DNA of 64,000 nt, from contig OX352774.1 of NCBI GenBank assembly GCA_947095535.1, positions 223,994,965 through 224,058,964 of the forward strand, written 5' to 3'. Positions within the stretch are counted from its first letter, which is position 1, and every line of letters begins with the position of its first letter. This document shows positions 49,588-62,200 of this stretch, piece by piece. This DNA comes from Poecilobothrus nobilitatus (lineage: Eukaryota > Arthropoda > Insecta > Diptera > Dolichopodidae). Made by a program: the position numbers and the translations under genes. Below the pieces are notes generated by a model. It saw nothing but the letters and a program-made list of their open reading frames with translations, had not been told where the DNA came from and made no database searches.

Positions 49588-50782
49588 ATACCCGTACGAT
49601 AGGATCGGGTATAATAAAATACTCCTCCGTTTGTAACACCTCGAAATAAGCGAGCTAGATATACCTTCAAAGGTATGGATCGGATCAGAAAAAAATTCTA
49701 AGACGTTTGAGCCATGTCCGTCCGTCCGTCCGTCCGTCAGCACGCTAACTCAAAAACTAAGAAAGCTAGAATCTTGAAATTTACACAAAATATTCTGGGA
49801 GTAATTTGTAGGTTCCCAATTTTTTTGGTTGAATTTGGACCAAAACTTAGGGTAGCTCTCGAACACCTAACTTTTAGATCCCCACATTTTTTTTGCAACA
49901 GATGTGGGGACAATAGAGCTATGAAATTTTAACTACTGATAGATTTCACAAAAATATTAATTTTATTTTTAATAACTTTTTTTTGTAGCCCCACCCGTTA
50001 CAGAGCACTTGTAACTTGAACACCTGTTCAAATTTTTTTGAAGTAATACACAAAAATTAAAGCTTCAACATTATACTCTTATTTCTGTTAACAACTTTTT
50101 TTAATAATATAGGGTTACTTTATAATTGACGAAAGTGTTACTTGATTGTTTCAAATTTTCTAACAAATTTCTTTAAAACGAATTTTTTCCATTTTGTTTT
50201 ACTCGATAATTTGAAATTGTTGAAGATATAATGCGTAGTACAAAAAATGTAAATAAATAAACAACATAACGGTTGCTTGAAGAATTTTTATTTATATGAT
50301 ATTGATATATATACATACTTATATAATATCATGTTTATTTACATATCGTATATGTCACTAGTGAATGAATAATAAGAGTATAGATATTGATATATATAGC
50401 GCCGTATTTACATACATATATGTATTTTATTGTACTTATAAGAAATTATTCTGTCAATGGAATATTTAAATATAATATAATATAATATTTAAAATTATAT
50501 TTATTATTTTGTACTAAATAAATTTAATATACATTTACCGCTTAGTATTAAATGGTACTATAGAATATTTGAAAAAGTGTTGGATTGATAATCGTTATGT
50601 GGAAGGTTAGAATCTGCTTTTGAAGAATGTACATGTAAACATATAGTTTGAATATATGTACAACCCATAGTTCTAGAAATTATAAAATTCACCCAAATTA
50701 TTTTAAAATACTAAAATATTAAAAAAATAATATTGTAAGCAGAGTGACAGGCTGTGAACATACTAACGGTTCGTACGGGTAT
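49588..50782 (+). mobile_element. R2 element with 12-bp perfect terminal inverted repeats
   Basis: ATACCCGTACGA at 49588-49599 is the exact reverse complement of TCGTACGGGTAT at 50771-50782, bounding 1195 bp. The left end has TTTGTAACACCTCGAAA and TTTGAGCCATGTCCGTCCG with a (GTCC)5 run at 49716-49738. The centre (50020-50160) carries a module shared with R1 (AAGCTTCAACATTATACTC, ATTGACGAAAGTGT). A weak tRNA-like stretch (GTGTTGGATTGATAATCG ... GGTTAGAATCTGC) lies at 50577-50616. A 72-codon frame at 49714-49932 begins inside the GTCC run and is not a credible protein. I remember similar ends from fly genomes. No target duplication was established. Confidence 0.6.
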
Positions 50783-50789
50783 CTAAGAG

Positions 50790-51255
50790 TTGACAAAGGC
50801 AACTGTATTCTTCCTCGTTTCTTACTTATTCAATAGTTAAAAAACGTGTCTAATGTATAAGGTTTTGATTTAGAAAAAATCTTAATGAATTTTACTATGG
50901 TATTACTGTAACAATGTTACATAATAATTAAAGATAAAGAAAATGGAAAATGGAAAATATTTAACATCCTGTATATAAATAGTAAGGTATTAAATAAAGT
51001 TTGTTATCTGAACTTTATTTCACACCTCATTTTAAATGCTATCCTTTTTCTTCAATTTTTTGAAAATATCATTTTTTTTTGATATGGATAAATATATATA
51101 TTTATTATATTTTTTTTTTATAGAATTTTTTTTTTTGGGACCAACATAGATGTTAAAAAAAAAGATAAACAAATAACTGAAAAAGTAAATCTCTTTCTTA
51201 ACTTTTTAAAAAAAAAAGAAGAAAAATAAAATTTTTGAAAATGGGAAAACTTTGT
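50790..51255. other. AT-rich spacer between R2 and R1
   Basis: Starts with GAGTTGACAAAGGCAACTG and CTTCCTCGTTTC, which may still belong to R2's outer edge. The rest is featureless A/T-rich sequence. Confidence 0.45.
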
Positions 51256-51261
51256 CTTTTT

Positions 51262-52575
51262 AGCACATTTCCAAAAAATTTTTGAAAAAATGTGCTTATT
51301 AGTTTCACTCTGTCCGTCCGTCCGTCCGTCCGTCCGTCTGTTTACAAAACTTCTACACCGTTAAAGATAGAGCAAAAAAATTTTAACCATAGGTAGGTCT
51401 CATAAAAAAAATAATTTTGTGGAACAACTTTTTCATGTAGCCCCCCCCATTACGGAGCTACAGCCCCTCAAACTTTGAAAAAGCCCTATTTTTAAATGCA
51501 TATATCTTATGTTCTGCTTAAGATTTTTTCAATCTGAAAACGTCATTCGACAGGTATTTCTTTTATCTTTGTAAATTAATATCAAAATTATACAATTTTT
51601 TTAAATTTAGTATTTAAATTTACCGTTATGTGAAAACCAAATTTTGCATGATTTTTCTACTTTCATAACTCCGGCACGCTTGTAGATAAAAGCTTGAAAT
51701 TTTGAGGCAAGAAAGAACTTTTAGAATTAGTATAAGTTTGCTCAGAAAATTTTTTCGGACCACCCCCTGTTTATGAGCTATTAGGGCTTAAAAATTGAAA
51801 ATTTGCTATTTTTAAACACCTGTAACTTAGGAACCTGTACATATTTTGCTTCTGCAAGATATAAAAATTAAAGCTACAATAATATATTTTTACGTGTGTG
51901 AAAGGTTTATTTTAGTTGTAAAGGGTTCCAAAGTTGCAGCTCTTCAAAATTGTAAAAAAGCCCCATTTTCAGATGTATATATCTCGGGCTCTGCGTAATA
52001 GTTTTGCAATCTAAAACCAGCAGAATATCGAAAATTTTATTATCTATATAAAACAATATCAAAATTATGTAATATTTTGTAATTTACGATTTAAATTTAC
52101 CGTTATGTGAAAACCACATTTTGCATGAAATTTCTTTTTTCATAACTCCGGCACCCCTTTAGATAGGAACCTGAAATTTTGAGACAAGAAAGAACTTTTA
52201 GAATTAGTATAAGTTTCCTCAGAAAATTTTTTGGTAACGCCCCCTGTTTAAGAGTTATTACGCCTCAAATATTGAAAATTTGCTATTTTTAGACACCTGT
52301 AACTTAGGCACCTGTACAAATTTTTCTTCGGCAAGACATGAAAATTAAAGGTTCAATAATATATTTTTACGTGTGTTAACAGCTTTTCTTAGTTATATAG
52401 GATTCCGGACTTACGGCCCCTCAAAATCTCAAAAATGTCCTATTTTCACTTTTTTTCTTATTACATGAAATTTTCAAATTTTTGTGTAAGTCACACTTCT
52501 AAACAATTTGTATTGAGTTTTGGAAATGTGCGCTTTTAAAAACCGTTGGTTTACATTCTACCTTGTTTTTTTTTA
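51262..52575 (+). mobile_element. R1 repeat, longest copy
   Basis: It opens with AGCACATTTCCAAAA (51262-51276), which also forms a local hairpin with AAATGTGCT at 51288-51296. A GTCC run at 51312-51338 and TGTTTACAAAACTTCTACACC follow. The interior is two similar modules in tandem (see the 477-bp repeat). It ends with TTTTGGAAATGTGCGCT (52518-52534), inverted relative to the start apart from two extra bases, then GGTTTACATTCTACCTTG and a T run. No reading frame survives. Less AT-rich than its flanks. The shared layout with five other sites defines the family. Confidence 0.72.
51432..52395 (+). repeat. 477-bp tandem duplication inside R1
   Basis: Three landmarks recur with exactly the same offset: ACCGTTATGTGAAAACC at 51622 and 52099, TTTCATAACTCCGGCAC at 51661 and 52138, and CACCTGTAACTTAGG at 51817 and 52294. 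The copies differ by many substitutions but show no net insertion or deletion over that span. The duplication seems absent from the short R1 copies at 28.8 and 40.6 kb. Confidence 0.85.
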
Positions 52576-52579
52576 ACTT

Positions 52580-55500
52580 ATAGCCACTGACCCCTTATTA
52601 TTTTGAATTATATTTTACACAAAATTACACCTACATGTCAACATTTATATGTTTATATAAAATAAATTTCCATATATTTAATATGAAAAAATGTGTATGG
52701 TTTAAAAAAAAAACATAAGATCATATGATATAATATGACATGAAGTTTAAAATTTTTAACTTAATTACAGAATTAATTAAAATGTTTTTCCATTTCATTT
52801 TTTGCTTAAAAAATAGGAAAAAAAATTTTATTGAAGGTTGAGTCAAACATAATGCACTACAAGTTGAGAACTTTTTAAAAATTTTAAAAATATCACTCGT
52901 TACAAGTATTATTTAGCGCCATAAGTGTATTTATCTTCATAACAAGTAACATAAATTACTTTTTAACATATATAAATTTAAATTTAACAGAAAATATGAG
53001 TTTAAGACATTTAATTATATTTTATTTATATCAAAATTAATTAAATTAAGTGTTTATTAAAATCTCGCTTATGTAATGTCAGAGTAAGGGGAATTTGTTA
53101 CTTCCAAAAATTTTAAAAATTAGTTTTCGTAATTTTCCTTCCTATTAAAACACTTGCTAGCTACCACGACTAAGGAACTTTCTGGTTGTTTATTTCTTTA
53201 TTGTAATCTAATATTATACCACCAATTGAACTAATATCAGTAAGGATATTAGCTACAAATAGCATTTTGGGCATGGTACTTATTTATTAAGAGTGCTGCA
53301 GCAACTGAACTTAATTGCATACTTTTAGGTAGATTTATGGTTAATTATTGATTACATTGATTATTTTTTTTTTAAATTTGTAGTTCAAATTAATATTTAT
53401 AAAATTATCATTTAGTTACTACAATTATCATTTAGTTACTACAATTTTTATAAATTGACGTTATAATGTTCTAGGGTCGAAAATTTATCGAAATTAATTT
53501 ATTATTAAAGTATATTAATTTATTATAGTAAACAATAAAAAATTATGCTTCATTATTATTTAATTTAAAATTTCATCCATATTGAAATTAATCTGCTGCC
53601 TACCCTAAATTTAATCCTTTTGATATTTTAAAAGAAACTTTTCTAAAAAAAATAAATCTATTTTGATTTTTGTTGTTTAATATTTACAATAGTTTAGAAA
53701 ATTATTGAACCAATAAATTTTTTTTATAGATTCCTCTTTTTCAGATCTTCAGCACTTTTTGAACACACTTTTTTGAACTTTTAGAAATTTTGTTAGTTAA
53801 ACAGAAATTTTATTAGTAAAATATAGTTTAGTAAACTGAGATAGAGTAATTAATTTAATTAGAAAATTTATGCGATTATTCGAAATGAACTCTTTCTATA
53901 TAATTTATGCGTTTTTAAGTTATATTTTTAATATATTTGACATATTATAATTAATATTTTGCTTATTATCAATGGTTATAATTAATATCATTAAAAATAT
54001 CCTCTTTTGTTCGCAAATAAAAGAGGTATAGGGAAAATTCAAGCAATTTGTGATCAGTCGATTTTTTCAATATCTCATAACACTCTACAGATTGTACGGC
54101 AAATTTAAACCTATTTCGCGTATGTTAAGAGAGAGCAACTTAAGGTCTGAGCTCTTTGATACTAGTGTTAACAAACTAATATTATATAAGAGTTTATGTT
54201 AGCATGTTTAACACCAGATTAATCTCGCATTTTTAGTTTCTGACCATCATTTAGTGATGCATCACAAAGCCTATTATTTTTTGTTTTTCATATAAAAAAG
54301 TAACAAACTATATATTAACAATTTAACTAATTTTAATTTTATAAGGTAATGTATAAATATATAAGGGAAGAATTTACTTATTATAATTTTTAATATTTTT
54401 TTCCTCTACTTAGTGTTTTATACCTTTTCTCATTGAAAGTCACTTATTTTATTTTTAAATCTGATAAATTGAATACCCTTGATGGTAATCTTTAGTTAAG
54501 TGCGTTATTACTTGGGAATTTGTAATTCAATGATGTATACATATATATTATATATAAATAAATTCATATAAACCCACACATAGATTTATTTATAAATATA
54601 CATAATGAAAAAAAACTTTAATTTATACATAAATACATAATATTTATATATGTATATGTTACAGAATATGCAATCCATTTAAAAAAAAAAAAGGATTGTT
54701 TAAATTAAAATCTTTATCCGAAATGGTCTAAAAAAAAAAAAAAAATATAAAAAATCAAAAGGATCTGAAATTTTTCTCTTAAAAAAAGTTATATTATGAG
54801 TATATTATACTTAAGAGAATATTCTTACGTTCAAAATCAATTTAGGAACAAAAAAAAAATCAAAATAACGAAAAAACTTGATGAAATAAAAAATTAGAAG
54901 GACGCATGTGATGATTACTTGTTAATATTATTACATATTGAATATATGGTATATGCTTACTTCATCTATATGAATTTCATTCGATTTATCTTTTCAAAAA
55001 ACTTTTTTAATCAAATTTTATTAATTAAAGACACGTGGTTATTTTTAATGATATATAAACTATACCTACAAACACATATATACACTTTTAAACATCGGTT
55101 TTATTTAAAAAAAAATTTTTTTTTTTTTGGGTTAAAAATTAAGAAGGATTAAATAACAGAGATTTTTAAGAAAAGAAAACGAGATGACATAATAATATGT
55201 AGGAAGAAAGAGAAATTATTTTTAATTAAATAAAATTTAATTTTAATAAAAAAAAAAGTTTGGTTTATTTATTTTCTTTTTTTTGGTTTTGATTTTCCAA
55301 TGAAAAAGTTGAAAGGTTATTCAAGGATAATTTAATTTAATATTAAAAGATACTTAATAGATACTTAACAACAAAAACAAATTAGCTCAGTTTAATTTTA
55401 TTTATTAAAAATTCTTGATAAAGTTAATGACACTTAGAATTCTAATTAGAATTTTATTTTATTTCTTTTTTTTTTTTTTTTATTATTTTATATTAAATAA

Positions 55501-58500
55501 AAATATTTTAAATTTTAAATATTGAATTTTCTTTTTTTGTTTTCAAGGTTCTGTAATTAATTAAATTTCTTTTAATTGATCATAAAAATATCATAAATAA
55601 ATAAACAAAATAATGAGAATGTGATTTTAGAATTAACCTAAATTTCGCTTACTAATACATATTAAAATTGCGAATACATAAACGAAAAAGTAGAATAAGA
55701 GTAGGTATTAAAATAATCGTAGCCCTTTCAGATTTTTTTTTTTTAATTTTAATACGATTTGATTTTTGTTTTTAAACACGATAAATCAACCATTTGTATT
55801 TGTAATTGAAATGAAAATATTTGTATTAACATATGAAAGATAATTTTTAAAATAATCAGAAGGAAAATTACGTTTTACGAAGGAAAATTACGTATCGTAA
55901 ATTTTAGTGAAGTAAGAGTATATGAACGTCTAAAGTGTTAAAGTGTTTTATATTTTGTTTATGGCAAAGAATGATAAGTAAAAATGCAAAAACTAGAAAC
56001 AAAGACATGAGAATAATTTTAAAAGCTATAAGAGAAATACTTCCATATCAATAATGCTAGAAGTACTTAACTGATTAAATGTAAAAATAATCAAAAGGAT
56101 TGATCTGAATAAAATCTAATATAAAAAACACAATCTAATATGCCAACAAAAAATGGCATATTACTGAATTTAGTTCAATATATGCGACAAGCATAATCAT
56201 ATGGATTGAGAAATAATTGTAATTTTCGATTACTGAGATGCTACAGCAATACAGGATTAAACTTAGTTTATAAGGAATTTAACGGTCAAATCAACTCAAA
56301 GAAGAAAATAGAATATCTTCTTTGAAAGGAGAGTATATCAAATTCATAAACAGAAATATGTGATTGTAAAATAAATGTTTGAAATATGTAAGATAGTTGA
56401 AAAGTTTTGTTGACTAGATTAAAGTAGGATTGTTTAAGGAAGAATAGTAATAATAGTAAAGTAATATATGTAGTTGAAAATATACGTATTAATTGCATAA
56501 TAATATATGTATAAGTGAAAATCAATACATTTTTTATATCTTGATTCAAGCTTAACATGATAGAAGTTGAATTTAGTTGTGGATGTTTACGAGAGACAAA
56601 TAATATGTTGTGCCGTTGTGGTCGTTGTATAGTAGTTCAAAATTGAAAATTTTTGAAAAAAAATAAAACAATCTTTCATATTTTTCTTTACAAAGGAAAT
56701 ATCTCAAGATTTTGGCAAAAACCCTCTAAAATATTTCTACATCGTACAAATATAATGTTCCGCCTTGGGGGGTGAAGTTACGTTATGACGTTAACATTTG
56801 CTGTGGAAGAGTCAAGAGTTTTCATATTTTATAGGACTTTTTTTAATATGGATTTAAAATGAAATTATAATATAAAATAATTTTATAATAGAAAAAAAAG
56901 TATTTTATTAAAATATAGTTGTATATTATTTTGTTCAATATTCTAAAATTTTTAAAGAAATTTATTTTAATTTAAAACATAATTTATATTATACTAATTA
57001 TTAATACAATTTAATATTATTATCATCTTTTAAAGCTATAATGAATCCATTTTAAGATGCTTACATACCTACGAAAAGAAATATTTTAATTATTTTAATC
57101 AAAAAAAGAATATATAACATCTTTAAAAAGAAGAAAAAAAAAAAAACTTACGAATCTCTCTTAAAACAACGTTTTATAAAATAAAAGTTCAAATTATATA
57201 AAAAAATAAATAAAGAAATAAGCATTTGTTTACTTAATAAATTAATTAATTCTTTCTCTTTCAACAGTGAATATTTAATATTACCTTTATATTTCTTACT
57301 TAAAAGACACTTTCTTTTTTTTTAACTTTATTAAAAATTTTTTTTTCCCATTCATTATAATTGTACAAATTTTTATATGTTCTGTTTGCGATTTATTTCA
57401 ACTTGTAAATACCTTAATATATTTAAAATAAAATATACTAAAAAAGTTTATGACATCCTTTTAAAAAAGAACTTTTTAGAATTAAATTTTATATTCAAAA
57501 TTAGATTTAAATACTATTTAATTAAATGTATGTATAAATATATTCTTTTATATTTTGTTTTTATATAATGTAATATATTCTTTGTATAATCCTGTAAGTA
57601 TAATTACTATAGATTAACAAATCTTAAGTATAGTACTCTAAACATTGTTGAAAAGGACATATACATTTACAAAATATTTTATTACAAATAAAATGAAGAA
57701 AACAAAAACATGTAAAAAAACAAAAAAAAAAAGGATGAAGATGAAAAGAGAATTTAAAGAATTCCTACTTAATTAAAGAAAATTTAATTATATATTAACA
57801 TAATATTTAGGGTGCGTACAATTCATGAAATGAATTTCAATTTATTCTAAAAAAAAATATATAATAGAAATATAAGATAAGAAATATAAATATATCTGTA
57901 GGTATATAAGGATATTATATGATATTAAATCAATTCTCTTAAATATTATTTTCTTAATGATATCAAATATATATAAATGAAACAGAATATATTTTGTGTA
58001 ACTCAATTTTCTAATCACTGAGTATACAGAATATTTTATGTTTTTTAAATTATAAAGATTTAAATCAGCTAAAATTGCATGGTTCCATTAATATGATATC
58101 ACATACTTTAAAGTAAATTATTATAATGTAAATTTATATTGCATTTATAGAACTTAAATACAAAATGCATTTAAAATTATCTCTAAATAAAGGATTTCCA
58201 TAATAAGTATTAAGATAATAAATGCTATAAGCTGCCACATTAAATGAACTTTATTAAATGTGTTAGAAAATAAGGAATAAAATATTAATAAATAAAGAAT
58301 AAACCATACCATACCAAACTTTTATAGATTTTCGAAATTTATCAACCCATTTCTTTACAAATTATTTAATATTTTATTATAATGTAAATATTTGTTTTTT
58401 TAGTATTGATTTAAAAATGATTAACAAAACAAAACAAAAAAAAAAATCTACACTTTATGATTACATTAATTATTTAAAATTAATTTATTCAAAACATTTT

Positions 58501-58830
58501 AAATTTAAAGTTTAAAGTAAATTTAAATTTAATTGTTTTTTGTTATTACACTTATAAATAATTTATCATTTCTTTAAGATTTAAACGAAAAAAAAAAATT
58601 TAAGACATAGGATTAAAATTTTAATTGTCTACATTTATAAATTTTAATATTTTATAAAATACTATATGTAAAATAAATTAAGAAATATTTTAAATTAGTG
58701 ATTTAAATTATTGAATTATTGACTTGTAATTCAAGCGAATTAAAATTTTTTTAATTGTTTAATTGTAAAAAAAAATCAATAGATAGACTTAATTTTGAAT
58801 ATCTTAACATGTTCCAGTTGATTCCTTATT
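52580..58830. other. AT-rich non-coding DNA
   Basis: No gene could be supported. Less AT-rich patches at 53040-53340, 54000-54260 and 56560-56830 (the last with CCGCCTTGGGGGGTGAAG) have no sustained frame. ACTTAATTGCATACTTTTAGG at 53308-53328 is almost identical to a string near 20612, perhaps traces of one old repeat. Short chance ORFs elsewhere. Confidence 0.5.
53404..53446 (+). repeat. exact 20-bp tandem duplication
   Basis: ATTATCATTTAGTTACTACA at 53404-53423 is repeated exactly at 53424-53443, with three further matching bases. Confidence 0.9.
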
Positions 58831-58834
58831 TTTT

Positions 58835-59255
58835 TTTCCCTTCCCACTTTTTTAAGGAGCAAAGGGCACTAAGTTCATTATTTATATTTGATTAAGCTTC
58901 AGTTTCTGGAATCATTAATTTCATTAAGCCGTTTATTACACGACTGTAGCTATTGTGCAAAAGAAAAAGACTATGTATGACAAATAAATATTGTTTTATT
59001 TTTATACGCCATCTATTATCTTGTACAAGACTTATTTTATTTTAATTTTATTATTATACATATATTACAATATGATATTAATTATAAGATATATATTGTA
59101 ATTGTTTTTTTTTTAAATTTTATTATACTAATTATATATTATAAGAAAAATCTATATTACTTTTTATTAATCTAAATGGATCAGCCAAGGTTTGAACCAA
59201 AGATCTTTCCAATGAAAGGTTCGTGTTTTTACTACTACAGCATTAGCTGGATTTA
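58835..59255 (-). mobile_element. SINE-B copy, near full length
   Basis: On the minus strand a tRNA-like head reads CCAGCTAATGCTGTAGTAGT, then CCTTTCATTGGAAAG and a B box decayed to TGGTTCAAACCTTGG. The body has TAATGATTCCAGAAACTGAA and ends AAAAAAGTGGGAAGGG plus an A tail. Head, body and tail are in the same order and at the same spacing as at 16.1-16.56 kb. Its B box is less well preserved than in that copy. Confidence 0.72.
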
Positions 59256-59259
59256 TTTA

Positions 59260-62200
59260 TTTTTATTTTTCTTTTGTATTTATCTTTATTTATTTATCTT
59301 TACTGTTTATAGTCAAAATATATTAAAATCTTTGAAATAAAATTTATTTTTTTTATAAGTTTTAAATCCTTAATGATTTTACAAATTTTAAATCCTTAAT
59401 GATTAATGTCATATTAAAAGAAACAAAAATTTTTGAAAATATATACGTATAGATTTTTATTTTTATTTAATGAACTTTTAAAATTTAAATTTTTTATAAT
59501 AATAATCTTTTAATTTCTTGATCAAAATCAAATTTAATGTGGAAATATTTACAAATGAAAACTGTTATGACAATTAAAATTTAAGTTAATTAATTTTATT
59601 ATGAGAACAATATAAAAAATAGTAGATAAGCAAATTATAACTAAGTTCTAGTAGAGTTATGATAAATTCTATGTTAACTCTTTTTATTAAAGAAGACAAA
59701 ATTTAAATCTGTACTAACCTAAACAAATGGTAAATAACGAAATAATACGTTAAAAAGGAATATTTTTTTTTGTATTATTTCCTAAAATTGCCTTAAGATA
59801 CTAAAATAAAAGAAAAAAAATATGGTTTGTTATAAGAAAATAAATATATTTTTAAAAAAAAAATCTTTTTAAAGGAAAAAGTATCATTTGTTATTACTAA
59901 TTTTCCATTTCCGCAAACAATACCCTCCTGTTTTTCTTTAGCTTTATTTATAAAAACAAACAAAATTTCAAAAAAAGAAAAATTCATTAAAAAAATTTTT
60001 TTTTTTTTGTTTTCTGAACCATTCATCCAAGGATTTAAAATTTAAATGTTTCTGATAATATAAAAAAAAAACAAAACAAAACAAAAATCTTGTAATGAAT
60101 GTAATAATAATAGTAAGTTGTAAAGGTTCAAATTTTAACTTTGCTGCTTTATATTATTCTTAAAAAAAAAAAAAAAAAATTATTTTATTTGAAAAGAAAA
60201 AAAAATAAAAATGTAATAAAATATTTTAAGAAAAAACTTTTTTGGGCCCAATTAAATATACTTTACAATGAGAAGAAGGAAAAATCAAGCAAAACAAAGA
60301 AAATAAATACGTATATTTTTTTTTTTTTTTGATTGTTAGGAAATTTCACATATACAACAAAAAAAAAAAAATTATTCGGATTTTTATGCTTTCATTAAGA
60401 ATGATATAACAAAAACTGTATTATATGGGTACAACAACAATAGGAGCATTAATTTTTTTTTATTAGGTACTTTAATTCTTCAAAAGTCAAACATTAATTG
60501 AATTTTTAAGTCGATTGGCTACCAACAAAATAAAACTGAAGGAAAAACTTATAATATAGATTTTTTTTTTTTTTTTTGTTTTAAGAAATAAGATTAGATT
60601 TGCGAAATGTTGCAAATAAATAAAACATTTTTAAAATGATTGTTTTCAATGAAATTTAAAAAAAAAAAATTATTATTTTGTATTAGAGTGAAAATATTTG
60701 AAAAGAATAAAAAACAAAATTTGCTGTTATATTGATTTGAAAGGTATACCTATACAAAATATGTATGATGGCAGAACAAGACAAAAAAAAAAAATGGATT
60801 ATCAAAAACATAATGAACTTTAACATTTATTTGATAAGAAATAAAAAATGTAAGAAGTATCATACATATTACATAACATATAAATATATTTATATATACC
60901 ATTTCTTATTGATATTAAATGAATTTTCAGAATTTCAAATTCTTGAAAATAAACAACTTTCTGAAGAAAGAAAATATACTACTTTCCATTTAGTTTTAAA
61001 ATCAAAATTTTCTTTCATAAATACAACAAATAAAAATAAAACATGGGTTTAGTTCTAAATGCTGCAGTTGGTATTTTTTATCCCAAACTTATATAATAAA
61101 ATTTGTTAAAATATAAAATATAAGAAATAACAAAATATGACTTTTGTTTCAGATTGAAAATTGTTTTCCGAAGAAAGGAAAGAAAAGGTTCTTTTTTTTG
61201 TTTTTTTTTTAATAGAAATTGGAAATTCCATTTAAAAATATTTTTTAAGTAATTAAGATTTAAAAGTCCAAAATAAAAATAAAAAAAAAAAATTTTCTAT
61301 TTACAAAAACAAACAATTTTTTTTTTTTTTTTTGGTCGAAATTTTATATGCTTATATGACTTGTTCAATTTTGAATTGAAAGTCATTTGCTCTTTATTTT
61401 TTTTGATTTAGTTAAACTACAATAAATTGACTTCTTATACAAAAATGAATAAAAATTCATTAGTTCACTTTAAAATGAATAGGTCTTCATATGAATGGTC
61501 ATGATTTAAAAAAAACTTTTTTGAAAATGGTAAAAATACGTGCTTAAAATACGTTATAATATTGATTACTTAAAATATTTATTTTGTTTTTTTTTTGTTA
61601 GTTGATTTAAAGGACTGCTGAGAAAATAAATTAAGGTTGAAATACTTTTCTTTTTTTTCAATTTTTATAAAGGTATGCATAATTAATTTAAAAAAAAAAA
61701 AAAGAAAGTAATTTTAAACAATATGATTTAATGAAGTTTTTAAACCTATTTTTAACAAGTACCTATATGTACTTTTTAAATTGAAAATTGAATAAAAAAA
61801 TACTTAGTTCAAAATTATTTGATTGAATTGAAAACATTGTACGGTATGTCGAAATTTTTTTGATTACTCAATACTTTTGATTACTTACTTTGTTATAATT
61901 TTAAAAACATATTTTAAAATAACTAAAGTTTTTCAAATTTTATTTTAATTAATTATTTCATATTTCAAATTAAAAACGCTCTAATAAATCGCTTTGGACT
62001 TATTTTTGTCTCAGATATAATTTAAATACATACATATATTAAATGCATTTAAATGTCAAAACGACGCGTGAAATGATCGTTTGGGTTATATTGGGTTACC
62101 ACCTTTACTATTCGTAGTTTTTTAAGTGCACATATTCTCTCTCTTTGCATTACCCTTTTGTTTTCTTTTACTTTGTTTTTATAAAACTATTTTATGTACA

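Noticed and set aside
49714..49932. 72-codon ORF starting MSVRPSVR
   Set aside because: It begins in a GTCC microsatellite inside the R2 repeat; the peptide reflects repeat sequence, not a gene.
50577..50616. tRNA-like stretch with an apparent anticodon loop
   Set aside because: No pairing acceptor stem, imperfect B box, and located within the R2 repeat; not listed as a tRNA.
60765..61052. 95-codon ORF
   Set aside because: Lys/Asn/Ile/Tyr-rich with no motif; expected by chance in this composition.
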